DNA of 64,000 nt from Desmodus rotundus (GCF_022682495.2 NC_071387.1:147730347-147794346), one strand, 5' to 3'. Counted from the first letter of the stretch, positions 11,181 to 23,420 are shown. Notes: generated by a model not told the origin, from the letters alone. Numbers and translations are program-made.

Positions 11181-11420
11181 TACCACCAAGTACAATAGAA
11201 GCAACCATTTACTAACCTTACTATGTGTCGGGCACTGACCTACGCCCCTCGGATGCATAGCACATTTAGTCTTCACGCAACAACCCAATAAGAGGTACCA
11301 ATAATGCTCCTGTTAGAGATGCGAAGACCGAGACTTCAAAACTTAGCAACTGTGACCAAGTTCCCACAGAGGACAAGTACTAAATTCATATTCCAGTTGT
11401 TCTGCTAGTCTACCTCCCAG
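11180..11420 (-). repeat. MIR SINE
   Basis: 'ttactatgtgtcgggcactgac', 'tagtcttcacgcaacaaccc', 'gaccgagacttcaaaacttagcaactgtgaccaag' follow the reverse complement of MIR in order ('ctactatgtgccaggcactg ... cctcacaacaaccc ... gcacagagaggttaagtaacttgcccaag'). Confidence 0.82.
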
Positions 11421-12180
11421 ACCTGCCAAGACGCAGGTAAGAAAAATGTAGGGATTGGCCTTAGGGCTCTTTTCAGATCATATGATAGGAGATGACCAGG
11501 GGCCCCCCAGACTCCAGGTTTCTATCTTGTAATATTAAGATTATCCTGTCCATTAACAAAAGTGAAATGTTGTACTTTGTTTGAGTTTACCTGAGCCATT
11601 GTTATGCAAACCTCACACCCCACTCTTACTGCACAGAAATCCTGAGGGACTCTCTAGTGTGTGTGCCTTTAGTTCTTTGGGGGTAGTCTCCTATTTCAGA
11701 AGGCTTGGAAATGATAAGCTAATGACAGCTGCACTCCTGAAGTCCAGAAATCTGTTCACTGGGTCATTTTTCAGAATATGCCCCACGGAGAACACACTGG
11801 GCCAAGAGCCAGGGAGGCAGATGTGCTCCCTACCAACTGCACCTCTCAGCCACAAACTACACGAGGAGGAAGACTGGCAATTAATAGCCACTAATGAGGG
11901 CATAATTACAATTAATTTTAAGCAGATCCCCTTTGGCCCACATTTCTCTGTCTAGAAACCCATTTGTTACCTGCCAGAGCACCTCCATCTTTTCACTCTA
12001 TTCACATCAGAGCAGGCTTCCTGCGAATTCAGTGAACAATCAGCAATGACACAGACTTTGCTCCAGACAGAAAAGGAATATGCAGGGAGAAGTCACTGGT
12101 CATTACACATGGAAGCTGAATATGAGTGTTCAGGGCAGTGGTCACATTTAATAGTTGATTTCCTGCTTTGTTGGCCAGTT
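11421..12180. other. Unannotated stretch
   Basis: A 124-codon open frame lies at 11581-11955 with no recognisable domain or splice context. No repeat family was recognised. Confidence 0.5.
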
Positions 12181-12189
12181 TTACTTATA

Positions 12190-12395
12190 AGTATTAATAC
12201 TGATAGCTCATACTTATTGAGTGCATTTATTGAGGGTATTCTCTGAAATCTTTTGCATGTGTTAACTCGTGTAATCCTCACAACAACTCTATAAGGTACT
12301 GTTATTATCCCTATTTTACTGATACGGAAACATAGACTAAAAAGGTTATAATAATTTGCACAAGGTCTCACAGACAAACTGGGACTGTAGAAATT
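12190..12395 (-). repeat. MIR SINE
   Basis: 'cttattgagtgcatttattgag', 'gttaactcgtgtaatcctcacaacaactctataagg', 'ttattatccctattttactgatacggaaacatagac' and 'caaggtctcacag' match the reverse complement of MIR over nearly its whole core. Confidence 0.88.
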
Positions 12396-14489
12396 ATATC
12401 TGGAGTGGGGGCGACCCTGAATCCTGAATTCTTAACCCCTATGCTTACCTGCCTCTCACAGACATATAATCAAATATCTATAAATATCAACCTGAATGCC
12501 CTTAATTCTAATCACTGAGTTGTTTTGAAAGGGCATTCTGAGCTCAGTTATGAAATAATAGATGTTTAGATTTAGAAAGGGCCCTAAAGAGGCATGTGGG
12601 AGAAGGGGTAGGCTTAACCTATTTACTGCAGAGAAATAAACTAAGATTTGCAAATAGCAATGATAGGGATGGAGGTTTTACTCAGTTGGAGGAAGACTAT
12701 CCTAGCAAATGTCACAGGTGGTTTAATGGCTAGGTCTAGAGGTGGTGCGCATCACTTCTGCTCTCATTCCCTGGGAGACGGCTTTGTCACGTGACCAAGC
12801 CTGACTGCCAGCGAGGATGGGGAGTGGGGCATGGCCCACCTACTGGAGAAGAAGGGGAAGACAGGTTTTGGTTCACAGTTTTCTTTCAGCTCTACATCAT
12901 TTTCCTCTTGCTAACAGCTATTTTCTGAAGTCATTGAGAGTTGAATAAGCATTTTTTTTATTGCTTTCTTCAAATTTACTATAGTTCTGCAAGTTACAGG
13001 TGACCATACTGACTGAGAAAGAGCTGAGAATTCTCAGGGAAGAGAGTCTGAAAACAATGTAAGTTTTTCTAAATGCTGTGAGGTAGGGCATGGTAACTGC
13101 TGGGATACCAGAAAAAAATGTTTCAGAGAATAGAAAAGAAAGGAGGACCACGTTATTATAGATAGAACACTTTAAAGAAAAGCTCATTAATTTCCATACC
13201 CAATTCTTGAAACTCCAAAGCCCCTAAGCATTCCAATACTTCCAGTGCTTACGTTTGTGTATTTCTGAGTTCTAACTAAAAATAGAAAAGACAGTGGGTT
13301 AAAAACCCATTTCAGCTGCTTGCCAGTGAAAAATAGCATCATGAAGCTCATGATTATTTTTTGAAAATCCACTCTCCTCTAGAAATGAAAACCAAATCAG
13401 ATGTTTTTTCCACTTGATTGACTTTAAAGTATAGAAGTCGAGGGAGGTATGTCTCTGTCATAGACCCAAGAACTCCATTAAACATTTACAATTTGGTAAG
13501 AAAGGGGGTTTCTCTCACAAAGATTTGTACTTTACCAAAGTAGTCCATCTACCTACTTTATTTCTCCCCAAAGCCCAAAGGGCTTTCTCTCTACTCCTTT
13601 CCACTTCTCACTATTCTCTCTTCCTCTCAAAATTATTTGAAGCAGTCATGTTTTCTCAACCATAAGCAGAATGAGTAAGGGCACACTTCCTTTTTTCAGG
13701 ATGATCTGCACAACCAAGGACAGAGCCTCTATTTTCTTTCACTTTATCTAGAACAGTGACATGTCGTCTAATTGCTTACTGTCCACTGACTGATAATAAC
13801 CTCTTGCTTGCAGAGAGAGCCTTGAGTCTGCAGGAAGAAACTAAGTTGGAGCATTGGCCAACTATAGGAAAAAATATGCTTCTTCTATAAAACAGATAAT
13901 TGTATCGCCATAAAAAAATCACATTTTCAAAGAATGATTAATGAGACCTAAAAATAAAAAGTAACTACTCATAAAAACATTTATAAAATTTCTAGTCATA
14001 AAAGTATTGAATTTTTGCTTTATAATTTAAGGTTGAAAACAGTATTAGGCATTTCTGAGTGAATTATGAAAAAAATTATAAAAATTCTTCAGTTTTAACA
14101 TATCTTGCTTTCAACTGTCCTTGAAAAAAAAAAAGAAGGTTGTGTTCACGAAGAGTAGTTCCCTAGCCCTCAAGGTTATTTGTTTTGTGGAGATAGTAAT
14201 CTACTATAGCCCTGCTCATTATTTTGGGAGTAAAATTATAAGCATAGTGGGGAAAAAGTGCAACTACTGTATAACATCATTCAAGTAGATTGCTAATTTT
14301 ATGTGGGAAGAATTCTACCTGGTTTTATTAATAACATTTCTACTCTACCCTTCATTTGCCTATCTTATTACATAAGCAAGATTCTAGCTATAATTTTTGC
14401 TCCTGTGAAAATGGGTGAAATTGAAGTAAGGATCAAAACAATATTGTCATTAATAAAAATAATATTATCTGTATTACTTTCACATGTCC
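12396..14489. other. Unannotated AT-rich stretch
   Basis: No gene or confidently named repeat is seen. All frames are short. Composition is strongly AT-rich from 13850 to 14500, with A-runs that could be decayed L1 sequence, though I cannot align any to a family. Confidence 0.55.
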
Positions 14490-14700
14490 ATAAGTTATGT
14501 CAACAGCTTTATGCATTTTACCACACTTGATTCATGTACCAACCCTTATTTTAGAGACAAGAAAACCTAGTCACAGGTTTGGATATATTTTGCAAGGTCT
14601 TCCACTTAGTAAACAGTGACTCTGGGATTTAAACGGAGGGACTGTGACCCTAGCACTCACACCGCTAACTCTACAGTACGTTGCCTCATAATTTTAGTGA
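14490..14700 (-). repeat. MIR SINE, diverged
   Basis: 'ccttattttagagacaagaaaacctagtcacagg', 'gcaaggtcttccacttagtaaacagtg', 'ctctgggatttaaacggaggg' and 'cactcacaccgctaactctac' follow the reverse MIR consensus ('attttacagatgaggaaac ... caaggtcacacagctagtaag ... ctgggattcgaacccagg'). Confidence 0.75.
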
Positions 14701-16079
14701 ACAAGAGAAGGACAGTGTTGGAGAAAATAAATGTCTTATCTTCTTGCACATCTACTCACTCAGGTACCTAAAAGAAATTAGCCAGGAAGCAAATCTAGTC
14801 TTCACTCTGTAATTTTAGGCCAACACTCTTTAAAATCTGTTCATTGACTAACAAACAGTGGCTTACCTTTAGAAATTATGCCTCAAAAAAAAAAATACTG
14901 AGAGCTAATCAATAAAAGCCTCTTTTAGTTTAGGAGAAATTCACATAAGAGGAATTCAAAAGAATAATATAATTTCAGAAATCTCCACAACACAGACGTG
15001 ACCACCTCTGTGGTCTCTTCTTTCTTGCGTAGCAAGAAATGAGATGACTAAATGGAAAATCGCGGCCATAAATTCCAACTGATTCCAATTAAAATAACTC
15101 TTGAAAAAATGACTGGGAAAATAGGCCATAAGCTCAAATTAGAAATAGCAAGTCTTGAAAAGCATTCACATTTTCAATGACAAATTAACCACAAAATAAA
15201 CCTTAGCCCAATGGTACAAACTTAAGAATAAGTGAAAATGGGCCAAAGACTAGTCCTCTACAAGCACATGTAATCTAGACCTATTTAGTAAATGGGACAA
15301 GCAGATGCTGTCCCAAGCAAATGGGACAAGAGAACGATGCTGAGAGCGCCGGGGGCCTGGGGCCGGCATGGCCCTCCACGCAGAGGGAGTTGACGCTCGG
15401 AGCAACAAAAGTAGGCAGTGCAGGAGTCAAGGGCAAGAAGGAAAACCAGCCTATTCATCCCATTTTACTGGGTTCATTCAGTAAAATGTTTTCCAAGAAG
15501 CATCACTGAACTCAATCTGAAGGCCCATGGAGACGTATACTCTGAAGAGGTGAAGCACGTCTACCCGTGGGATCGGAAGAGTCAGGACAGAGGAAGACCA
15601 AGAGTCACTGGAGTGGGTGGAATAAAAATCCATGAAGAGCATCATCTAACCTTCAGAGGTCCATGGAGTGGGAGTAAGGGTGGAAGGAGAAGGTCTGTGC
15701 TCGGTTCCACCATTGTTCTGCACCACCAGTTGGCGGGGGGGGGGGGGGGGGGGGGGGGATGAAAATCAGCCATCACAGTGCAGGCAGCCACGAGGAGCCA
15801 CATCCTCCTCACCCAGGGCCAGGGGTCTTTTTAGAAAAAGAAGACATTAACCAAACAACAAAAAGAAGGGTTTGTGTTGAAAAAAGGAAAGAAAAAGCTC
15901 TTTCACAGACCAGCTTCAGCCATTTGCTAATTTTAGCCCTTTATAATGGAAATAAATGGAAGGGGATTTGCTCTTTTCCCAGTCCAGCCTGAAATGATTG
16001 AAGCAGTAATTCTGGGAACCTCAAAATACTGCCTTGGAAGCTGAGGTACCCTCTTTCTTAGTCACATTCATTCAAGCTT
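14701..16079. other. Unannotated stretch with long poly-G run
   Basis: No repeat or gene is recognised. The segment 15320-15720 is locally GC-richer and has open frames of 62 and 114 codons with no recognisable content. The second runs straight into the poly-G tract, so its length partly reflects glycine codons. Confidence 0.5.
15735..15758 (+). repeat. Homopolymer of 24 G
   Basis: There are 24 uninterrupted G residues. Such a run is capable of G-quadruplex formation and is prone to length change and to sequencing error. Confidence 0.9.
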
Positions 16080-16830
16080 TAATTATCTCAATAGACCTCT
16101 TCTGAATGTCGATGATAGGTACTGTGACAGGGACATGGAGATGTCAAACAGCCACAAACATATCTGACGGAATTTAAATTTGTTGGTGGTGCTAAGTCAT
16201 CACCCAAATAAATACCCTACCACTCAAGGTCCAGCATGCGAAATGCTGATGAAAACTAGAGGTAAATCGTCATGGCTTGTCAGGGGAGAGAGCCAGCCAG
16301 TGGCGGAAGGGAACCTGAGCCAGCTTCTAAAAGGAAGTGTCATCTCAGCCATGTCCTGAAGGACACGTATAATTTCAACCAACAGACATGGAATGAGAGA
16401 ATGTCTTGAAAAGAAACAGAACTTGAACAAAGACTTAAGATGAGAAAAAAATTGAGTGACTAAAGAATGGGTGATCACTTGCTTTGTCTATAAAGTGACC
16501 CAGAAAAGAGTGGTATAAAGCTGGAAAGGTGAAATAGAGCTGAAAGGTTGAGCTCCCTGAAAATCAATCCAAGAGAATTTGATGGGTAGCCACTAAATGT
16601 TTTAACTATGGGATTGATTCCATCAGAGCTTAACCATAGGAAGTACAGCTCAGTGGCTTCAAGGGGTAGAGAATGCAAGTGAGGAGAATCATGATGCACC
16701 TTCCTTAGGTAGAAAAAGGTGGACTAGGAAGAAGGACCAGGACTAAGTGAGGTGACACTGAGAGACAGGAGGTAGAATCTACTGGACTTGGTCTGTGGTA
16801 GAATGATTCCATTAACAACCCCAGTGCTTC
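16080..16830 (-). repeat. Diverged L2 LINE tract
   Basis: Short islands recall the reverse complement of L2: 'gatgataggtactgtgacagggacatgg' (compare 'tgtgccaggcactgtgctagg ... ggggata'), 'catgtcctgaaggaca' (compare 'gagctgagacctgaagga') and 'gggtagccactaaatgttttaactatgggattgat' (compare 'gggaagccattgaagggttttgagcagggg'). Divergence is high, so both boundaries and the call are approximate. Confidence 0.45.
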
Positions 16831-17420
16831 ATCCTGTTCTGTGTTCACACTCTGCCATGTGAAATTGCAGTCACTCCACTAAAAACGTAAAATCCAATCA
16901 ACTCTCACATCTGGATATATCCAATGGGAAGAAGCAGAAGGCACAGATGTCTGCTTCACCTCAGCCTTCAAGAAGCCTTGCATGTTTGTGCTCTGTACCT
17001 CTGCCTTTGTCATGAAAACATATCGCACTGGTCTACTGGAGCCAAGCCACCCATCACCTCAGCCAGCACAGCCCAGGTGGGTGAGTGAGCCCAGTCAATA
17101 TGGGCAGAGCCACCTGGCCAGCCCCAACTGCAAACTTAGAAGCAGTAAACTCAGCACTGGGTGCCACTAAGGTTCTGTGATTATTTGTTGTGGATAATTA
17201 GCACAATGGCTGTTAAGAGAAAAGAGAGCATGAGGGCATGGCTTCAGGAGGTGGGCAGGTAAAGAGTATGATGGCTGAGGGATGTGTGAAGTCAGAAGGG
17301 TTTATGCCTAGGACAGTAGAGATAACTAGTAGGGATTTAGGTCCCCAAACTTCACCATTGGAAAAGAATGCCTGCTGACAAATAAGCTAAAGAAGTAGGT
17401 TCAACTATAAAAACCAAGGT
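16831..17420. other. Unannotated stretch
   Basis: No recognised gene or repeat. The sequence 'ctctgccatgtgaaattgcagtcactccac' near 16850 is plain single-copy-looking DNA. Confidence 0.5.
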
Positions 17421-17632
17421 GTGGTAAGCTATACTTTGAGAGCCAAATTCAGTCTGCTCTGCTTCTACAAAGAAAGTTTTGTTGGAACACAGCCACACAT
17501 TTGATTACATACTGTCTATGTCCGCTAATTTAGCGCTACTACAGAGCTGAGAAGTTATGACAGACTGTGTGGCCCACAAGGCCTAAAATATTTACTATCA
17601 GGCCCTACACAGAAAAATATTTGCTGATGCTT
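17421..17632 (+). repeat. Ancient hAT-type non-autonomous DNA transposon (MER-class)
   Basis: 'gttttgttggaacacagccacac', 'catactgtctatgtccgct', 'cgctactacagagctgag', 'acagactgtgtggcccacaaggcctaaaatatttactatcaggccct', ending in 'atatttgctgatgc', follow a familiar mammalian hAT-derived repeat. Its consensus reads 'ttattggaacacagccacgccc ... ggcccgcaaagcctaaaatatttactatctggccc'. No transposase is encoded. The precise family name is not certain. Confidence 0.78.
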
Positions 17633-18334
17633 GATAGAAACAATTAAATTTTTTTAGCATAGTATTTTCCAAAATGTACATCAGAAAAGGTTTCCTGTAA
17701 GAGACCACACCATCAACATAGGCTTACTGTAAATTGTCCCTTCATCTCCTTACTATGCTTACGGTGTAGTCATATTCGCGTGGTATTAACAACTTGATGT
17801 GTTACAAGGGGAGAATGAATAACTGAAGTAATGAAAAGGTAGTCCAACAATACTCCCGACAGAGGTGGTCTTCTCACCTGTTCCTCTGCCTCTTGCCACA
17901 CTTTGTGACCATGTTGACTCGATTACTGTTGCAAAGAGCCAGATGCGCATCAGGCATAAATAAGTTCAGAGAGTTTTGCACCAGCCTTAAAAAAGAAAAA
18001 AAAGCAACAGACAAAAATTTGATGCGTTGATTATATAAAAATAAAATGCATAATAATAAATACTTATTTATTTGAATTAGAAGTAAATATTAGTATGCAT
18101 TATGTGTTTTATTCCATTATTAAATGATGGGATTTTTTTAAAAAGTCCCCAAATCCACCTGGCTTTTGTAACCATGAAAGGATATTTCCAGATGGGGAGC
18201 TGGGCAGGGAGCCTTCCCAGTACAGCATAAGATTCGCATCCTACTGGTTCAGAGGGCATTCACAAGAATGGCCAGAAAGCCGAGCCACTCGGGTTTACAG
18301 CGGGCTGAGTGCTCTCCACTAGGAAGAAGCAAGG
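17633..18334. other. Unannotated stretch
   Basis: AT-rich with no feature I can support. A-rich runs lie at about 17990-18060. Confidence 0.5.
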
Positions 18335-18550
18335 TGGCATGAGGGGAAGCATGTGGGATTTGGAATCAGACTCCAGCTCTGCACCCAGCAGCTGTCTGAA
18401 CCACCTCTTGGCACCTCAGTCTCTCCATCTGAAAAATATTGGCGTGGTAACACATTGGCCCAGTTATCTCACGAGGCATTAGTCAGAAGCAAAGCAGATA
18501 GCCTGTGAAAGGTATATTATAAGAAATAAGGCGCTGTTTAATTGCTAAGG
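18335..18550 (+). repeat. MIR SINE
   Basis: 'tgtgggatttggaatcagactccagctctgcacccagcagctgtctgaacc', 'cacctcagtctctccatctgaaaaat', 'cctgtgaaaggtatatta' follow MIR in the sense direction from its 5' part to near its 3' end. Confidence 0.85.
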
Positions 18551-19140
18551 TGTCTATAGAGATGTTCATAAATGGGTGAACAAACAATATAAGGAGTTAA
18601 CTGTGGCAAGTAAAAACCTAACTACTAGGAGACGCTTAGGACATGAGGCAGGCTTCCTTCAGCACATCCAACAAAGGGGGAAATGTGTCAAATAATCCCA
18701 ACCATTAACAGGCTGGATTTCTAAAGCTGGTGACTAATTTACATGCAAATCTTTTAAAATACCTGCCAGTTGTTTCAACCAAGTTTATGTTGATCACATT
18801 TCTAATTGTGGTTTCTTGACGAGCCAATTGACTCAATCAAGTACATCAGTAAACTGACCTCTAAAGAAAGTAATTTGGAAATTATTTAGGAACTGTTCTA
18901 TGATCGATGTCCCCAAAAGTTTCTAGTTAGCCTTTCAAAATCTCCTGAGGTATTGATTGCTTTGTAATGTCACCTAAATTGTTGTTTGTTCATTCAAGAG
19001 CATCTAGTTGTGACCATAAGTAGAAATGATGCAAGTTAGCAAGATTTTAACTCTTTGGTGAGAAAGATTGTGAAGTAATTCCTGGGATAATTTTATATAA
19101 ATACACACATAGAACAACCCAGCCTCATAAGTCTAACCTT
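18551..19140. other. Unannotated stretch
   Basis: No recognisable gene or repeat. No open frame is worth noting. Confidence 0.55.
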
Positions 19141-19144
19141 GTGA

Positions 19145-19262
19145 AAAGCGCCGGGAATCAGGACATCCTCCTACAGACACTACCTACCAATGTAACTTGG
19201 AGAAATTCCCCACCTCTCCGGCCTCCTTTTTCTCATTTATGAACAGCAGCACCTGGATATGG
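19145..19262 (+). repeat. Possible MIR fragment
   Basis: 'gaatcaggacatcctcctacagacactacctaccaatgtaacttggagaaattccccacctctccggcctcctttttctcatttatgaa' has the order of MIR sense sequence (after 'gtgaccttgggcaagttacttaacctctctgtgcctcagtttcctcatctgtaaa'). Identity is weak. Confidence 0.5.
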
Positions 19263-19990
19263 TTTCATCCTTAGGTTTGGGCAGAGAGGCCTTGCCCTGG
19301 GCCCACTTCTGGGTCTCCTGGGCCACACCCTTCCCTCTCCCACCTCCTATGGGGTGGAAAGACCTTGGAGTCAGTGAAACTTGGAGCCCACATTCTACAC
19401 TTGTTCTTCCCACTCTGGACTCCTAGGGTCTTCAAACTTTCCACCCAGACAGCCATAATGCTGCCTGCAGGGCCAGTATAGACCCCTTACCTGGGTTCAT
19501 CCTCCCAATAAAGGGACACCCCCTGTCGTGTACGCGCCAGGCCTGGCGGACAGCCATGGGACAGCTGTTGGCAGTCAGTGTGGATGGAGTTTTCCCATGT
19601 GGGTTGGTGAATCCGCAGATGTACACACAAGACCCCTCACAGTGCAGGACTAAGGGATGAATGGGGGGGGGGGGGGGGGGCTGCAGCAGTTTCTCCCAAT
19701 CTGCCACATTCTGGCATTGAACTCAGCAGTTGGAGATTTCCAGATTCAAACTCAGCTTTTTAGCGTATGTAAAGGAGGACAGAACATTTTATAGTTTGTT
19801 AATTTGATGTTGGCTTCTAAATATTTAGAAAATTAGTGTGCACGGGCCTCCATTTGCACTCGTAAGACATCAGAGGCACCCTTGCTGAGAGCACACCTCT
19901 TCGAGGTCTCTTCCAGCTCTGGCTTATTTCAGAGAAAATAAAAGAACATTGGCATGACACGTTTCTCTGTTTAAATTTTCAGTTTGTTCA
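19263..19990. other. Unannotated, GC-richer stretch with poly-G
   Basis: No repeat family or exon is recognised. An 18-G homopolymer lies at 19663-19680. The minus-strand open frame over it is stretched by proline codons and is not evidence of a gene. Confidence 0.5.
19663..19680 (+). repeat. Homopolymer of 18 G
   Basis: There are eighteen uninterrupted G residues, the second long poly-G run in the window. It is unstable and a likely place for length errors. Confidence 0.9.
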
Positions 19991-20135
19991 AATATCTCCT
20001 TGAGCAAGTCAGCTTCTCTAACTATCAGTTTCTTTGTGTATTAAAAAAATACTATGCAAGGTAGTAATGAGAGCAAAATGATATAATCTATTGCAATGTT
20101 GACACTTAGTAGGTCCTCAACATTTGCTAGCTCCC
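19990..20135 (+). repeat. MIR 3' fragment
   Basis: 'ccttgagcaagtcagcttctctaactatcagtttctttgtgtatta' and 'gttgacacttagtaggtcctcaacatttgctag' correspond to the MIR core and its 3' terminus ('ggcacatagtaagcgctcaataaatgttagc'). Confidence 0.7.
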
Positions 20136-20154
20136 TGCCATGGGAGAGATGTTT

Positions 20155-20850
20155 ATATATATAAAGGGATAAAGCCATCCAGCAGTCATGCTCCTTGGTA
20201 TTTACTCAGATGGGCTGAAAACTTATGTCCACACAAAAACCTGCGCATGGATGTTTATAGCAGCTTTTTTCATACCTGCCAAAACTTGAAAGCAACCAAG
20301 ATGTCCTTCAGTAGGTGCATGGATAAATAAACATGAGCTATCAAACTACGAAAAGAAAAGGCATGGAGGAAATTTAAATGCATATTACTAAGTGAAAGAA
20401 GCCAATCTGAAAAGGCTACGCACTGTATAATTCCAATTATATGATAATCTGGAAAAGGCAAAACCAGGAGACAGTTAAAAAGAAACAAAACAGGAGTTAG
20501 CAGGAAAGGAGGGATGAGTGAATAGTCAGGGCACAGAGGATTTTCAGGGCAATGAAAATACTCAGCATGATACCGTAATGGTGGATACATGGCATTAGAC
20601 ATTTTCCCAAACCCACAGACTGGACAACACCAAGGGAGAATTGTGATGTACACTACGGACTTAGGGCTATAATGATGTGTCGATCAGTTGCATCACATGT
20701 ACCACTCTGGTGGGGGTGCTGATATCGGGGAGGCTGTACATGTGTGGGGGCAGGGACATATGGGAAATCACCATGGCTGTCACTCAATGTTGATGTGAAC
20801 TTAAATCTACTCTAAAAAAACAGTCTATTTTTTCAATGATAAAGAAATTA
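20155..20850 (+). repeat. Old L1 (L1M-type) 3' end
   Basis: In order: 'ggatgtttatagcagctttt', 'acttgaaagcaaccaagatgtccttcagtagg', 'gcatattactaagtgaaagaagccaatctgaaaaggct', 'ttttcagggcaatgaaaatactcagcatgatacc', 'gtaccactctggtgggg', 'gcagggacatatgggaaatcacc', ending at 'actctaaaaaaac'. This is the 3' end of ORF2 running into the 3' UTR of an old mammalian L1. It is truncated at its 5' side and has no target duplication I can see. Confidence 0.88.
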
Positions 20851-21281
20851 AATTCTATTATAATACATACACACTGTCTCTCAATACTTCCTTAACAACA
20901 GTGAGTGTCTGCTAAGAAGAATTATTCCAAAGATCAATAACACTTTTTATCTGAAATGAGGAACTTTAGCTCATCAAAAAAAAAAAACTCATTCAAATAA
21001 TGAAGCAGATGTTTTTACCAGCTGTTTGCAGATAATCGCACCAGCAGTGTCAGACATGGAGCTCCAGAAATACAAAGCTGCTAAAGCAGCGGTAATTCAG
21101 AGCAAAGTTTAAAGCAAGGGATTTAACTCTTAGAGAATATAGAGGACTGTGCCATCGCTGGATATAGGGGTGTTTATCAGTTTTAAACTTGGACTAACAG
21201 GGCCAGTGTTTTTCCAATTAATCTAGTAACCAGGGTTTGAATGCTATTTTAATTAACTTGTGGTTTAATTTGTTTTAATTT
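20851..21281. other. Unannotated stretch
   Basis: No feature is recognised; plain AT-rich DNA. Confidence 0.55.
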
Positions 21282-21564
21282 TTAACCCTTATCCAGGAAT
21301 ATGTTTATTGATTTTAGAGACAGATTTTAGAGGAAGGGAGAGGGAGAGGAAGACAGAGAAGGGGAGGGAGAGGGGGGAGAGAGAAGAGGGGAAGAAAGAG
21401 AAAAACATCGATGTGAGAGAGAAACATTGTTGGGTCCCTTCCTGTATGCACCCTTAGCAGGGATTGAACCTGCAGCCTAGGTGTGTGCCCTGACCAGGGA
21501 CTGAACTCACAACCTTTGGGTGTATGGAACAATGCTCCAACAACCAAGCTACCCAGGCCAGGCC
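21282..21564 (-). repeat. VES SINE, copy 2
   Basis: Reading on the minus strand, the head 'ggcctggcctgggtagcttgg' is followed by a degenerate B box, the 'ccctgctaagggtgcatacag' region, a long GA-rich (CT on the SINE strand) block at about 21330-21400 and the tail region near 21285-21310. The purine block is expanded compared with the other copies. Confidence 0.85.
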
Positions 21565-21939
21565 ATGTGGTTGTAATTTTAAAAGTCATCAATATATATT
21601 CTACTCTACAAGTTCCAGCTAACTAAACCTTAATACAACTACTCCCTTCACAATTCAGAAAGACACAATGCTCTTCTTGGGTTCACCTTTGCTGTTCTTT
21701 GTTCTGAAAATGCCTCCAGTCAAACACTAAGGCAATTGTAGGGCTCACCTCATTTGCTTCTCTTTTTCTGTGAATTGCATTCACATGCTTCTATGGTCCA
21801 AGTAAGAAATAACTGTTTCATGTATCTCATCCAGTTTTCTAGTGTTATGGTGGAAGACAACAACTGGTAAAATTAATATCAACATTGCCAGGATTTGAAG
21901 TGAGATTTTCATTTTTACATTCTTGTTTATTTGTATAAG
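21565..21939. other. Unannotated stretch
   Basis: No recognised feature. The right part may already be decayed L1. Confidence 0.45.
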
Positions 21940-22330
21940 CATTTAAAGCTATACATTAGCTTTTTTTGGTTCTGTCTCACAAATGTTGATGTTATGTCAT
22001 AATATTCAACTTACAATATCTACTGTGACGTTCTTCTATGATACCTGGTTATTTAGAAGTATGTTTTCTAATTTCCAAAAATTTGAGGGTTTTAAAAATT
22101 ATCTTATTTTTTGCCAATTTCTAATTTAATTATCTGTGGTCAGATAACATACCTTGCATAATTTTGATCTTCTTAAATTTGTTGTGATTAATTTTATGGT
22201 CCTGAATATAATCTGTCTTGGTGAAAAGTCCATGGGCACCGGGAAAAAATACATATTCTAAAGTCACTGGGTATATGTATTATTCTGTCAATTAGATAAA
22301 ATTATCTGATGGCGCTGCTTGGAAAAGATA
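21940..22330 (-). repeat. L1 ORF2 fragment
   Basis: 'agcatttaaagctatacattagc', 'aatttaattatctgtggtcagataacatacc', 'gatcttcttaaatttgttgtgatt', 'ggtcctgaatataatctgtcttggtgaaaagtccatg' and 'tgtcaattagataaaatt' are the reverse complement of a middle-to-late portion of L1 ORF2. The reading frame is destroyed. Confidence 0.75.
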
Positions 22331-23094
22331 ATAAAAGTTATCAATATAGACAATGCATTGGTTAGTCAGGGCTAATTAAATTATATCCTTGTCCAGTTCT
22401 CTACACCCTTGAGAAGCTGATGTGACTAACACTCCGTGGAGAACATGCTGAGTATAGAGGGAACAGAATTAACCCAGTCATTTCAGAGCTCTCTTCTGGG
22501 AAAAGGGTGCTATGGAGTTTTCCATTCTCTAGGTTGTCCAGAGCCCCAATATTCAAGTAAAAAATAAAATAAAATAACTTGTCTGCAAAGCTCCCAGTGC
22601 ATTACTGAGACTGGGGTAGTCTGGACGAACAGGCATAGAAAGGAGGCCATAACCTCCTTTCTGTATTTGACTTCAGACAAAACAAAAACAGAAGAGAAAA
22701 GAGCTAAAATAAGTAAATAAAGGCACACCTAAGCATCTTAGATGTATATCAGTTAAAACGATACAGTGTTTCCAGAATAACCCAGGAAATCAACCTAAAA
22801 TAAGGTGCTAGCTTTCACTCTCAAAAACTCTTAGGCTTCCTGTAAGAAATAGTCATTGTTTTAATGCTGAATTGTTGAGCTGATATAGTGGTGGTGTTTC
22901 TAAAGCTCTAAAGAAAAAAATAAAATTTTTTGGATGTTTGGAACTAGTTAACCCTCATTGGGAACAGGCCTTGTGGGATACCACAGGATCTATTATTAGC
23001 CATGTAAGTAAGAACCGTGGGTCAGCCTCCCTTTCCACTCAGCATTGGTCAAGCTTTAATTAATTGCCCAGTTATTGGATCAGCCACTGAAGTG
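22331..23094. other. Unannotated stretch
   Basis: No recognised gene or repeat beyond short A-rich runs at about 22555-22580. Confidence 0.5.
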
Positions 23095-23420
23095 TGGTAC
23101 TGAAAATTTGGAAGAGATCCAGGAAAGAACAATGAAAATTATTAGGAAACATTTCCCCCTGAGGAAAATATAAAGAAATTGGTCTTTGTTAACCTAGAAA
23201 AGAAAAGGCTCAAGGGAAACTTAGTAATTTACTTTAAATAGATAAAAGGCTAATATAAGAGTGACATGAACATAATTATTTTTACTGATAACAGTTTAAA
23301 AAAGGGTACACAGTAAAAAAAAATAAGATACTAGGGGATCTATTGAAAGTTATGGAAAACCAGGAATAATTTTTTTGCAGACATTTGAGAAAGAAATCAT
23401 CTAGTGATACCTTGAAACAT
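23095..23420 (+). repeat. L3/CR1-like LINE 3' fragment
   Basis: 'ccaggaaagaacaatgaaaattattagg', 'aacctagaaaagaaaaggctcaagggaaacttagtaatttactttaaatag' recall the conserved tail of mammalian CR1/L3 LINEs ('gcctggaaaagagaagacttaagggagacttgatagctgtcttcaaatat'). It is very old and diverged. Confidence 0.6.

Noticed and set aside
15418..15762. 114-codon frame ending in poly-glycine as a glycine-rich protein
   Set aside because: The glycines come from the 24-G homopolymer; the rest has no motif and the frame is open by chance.
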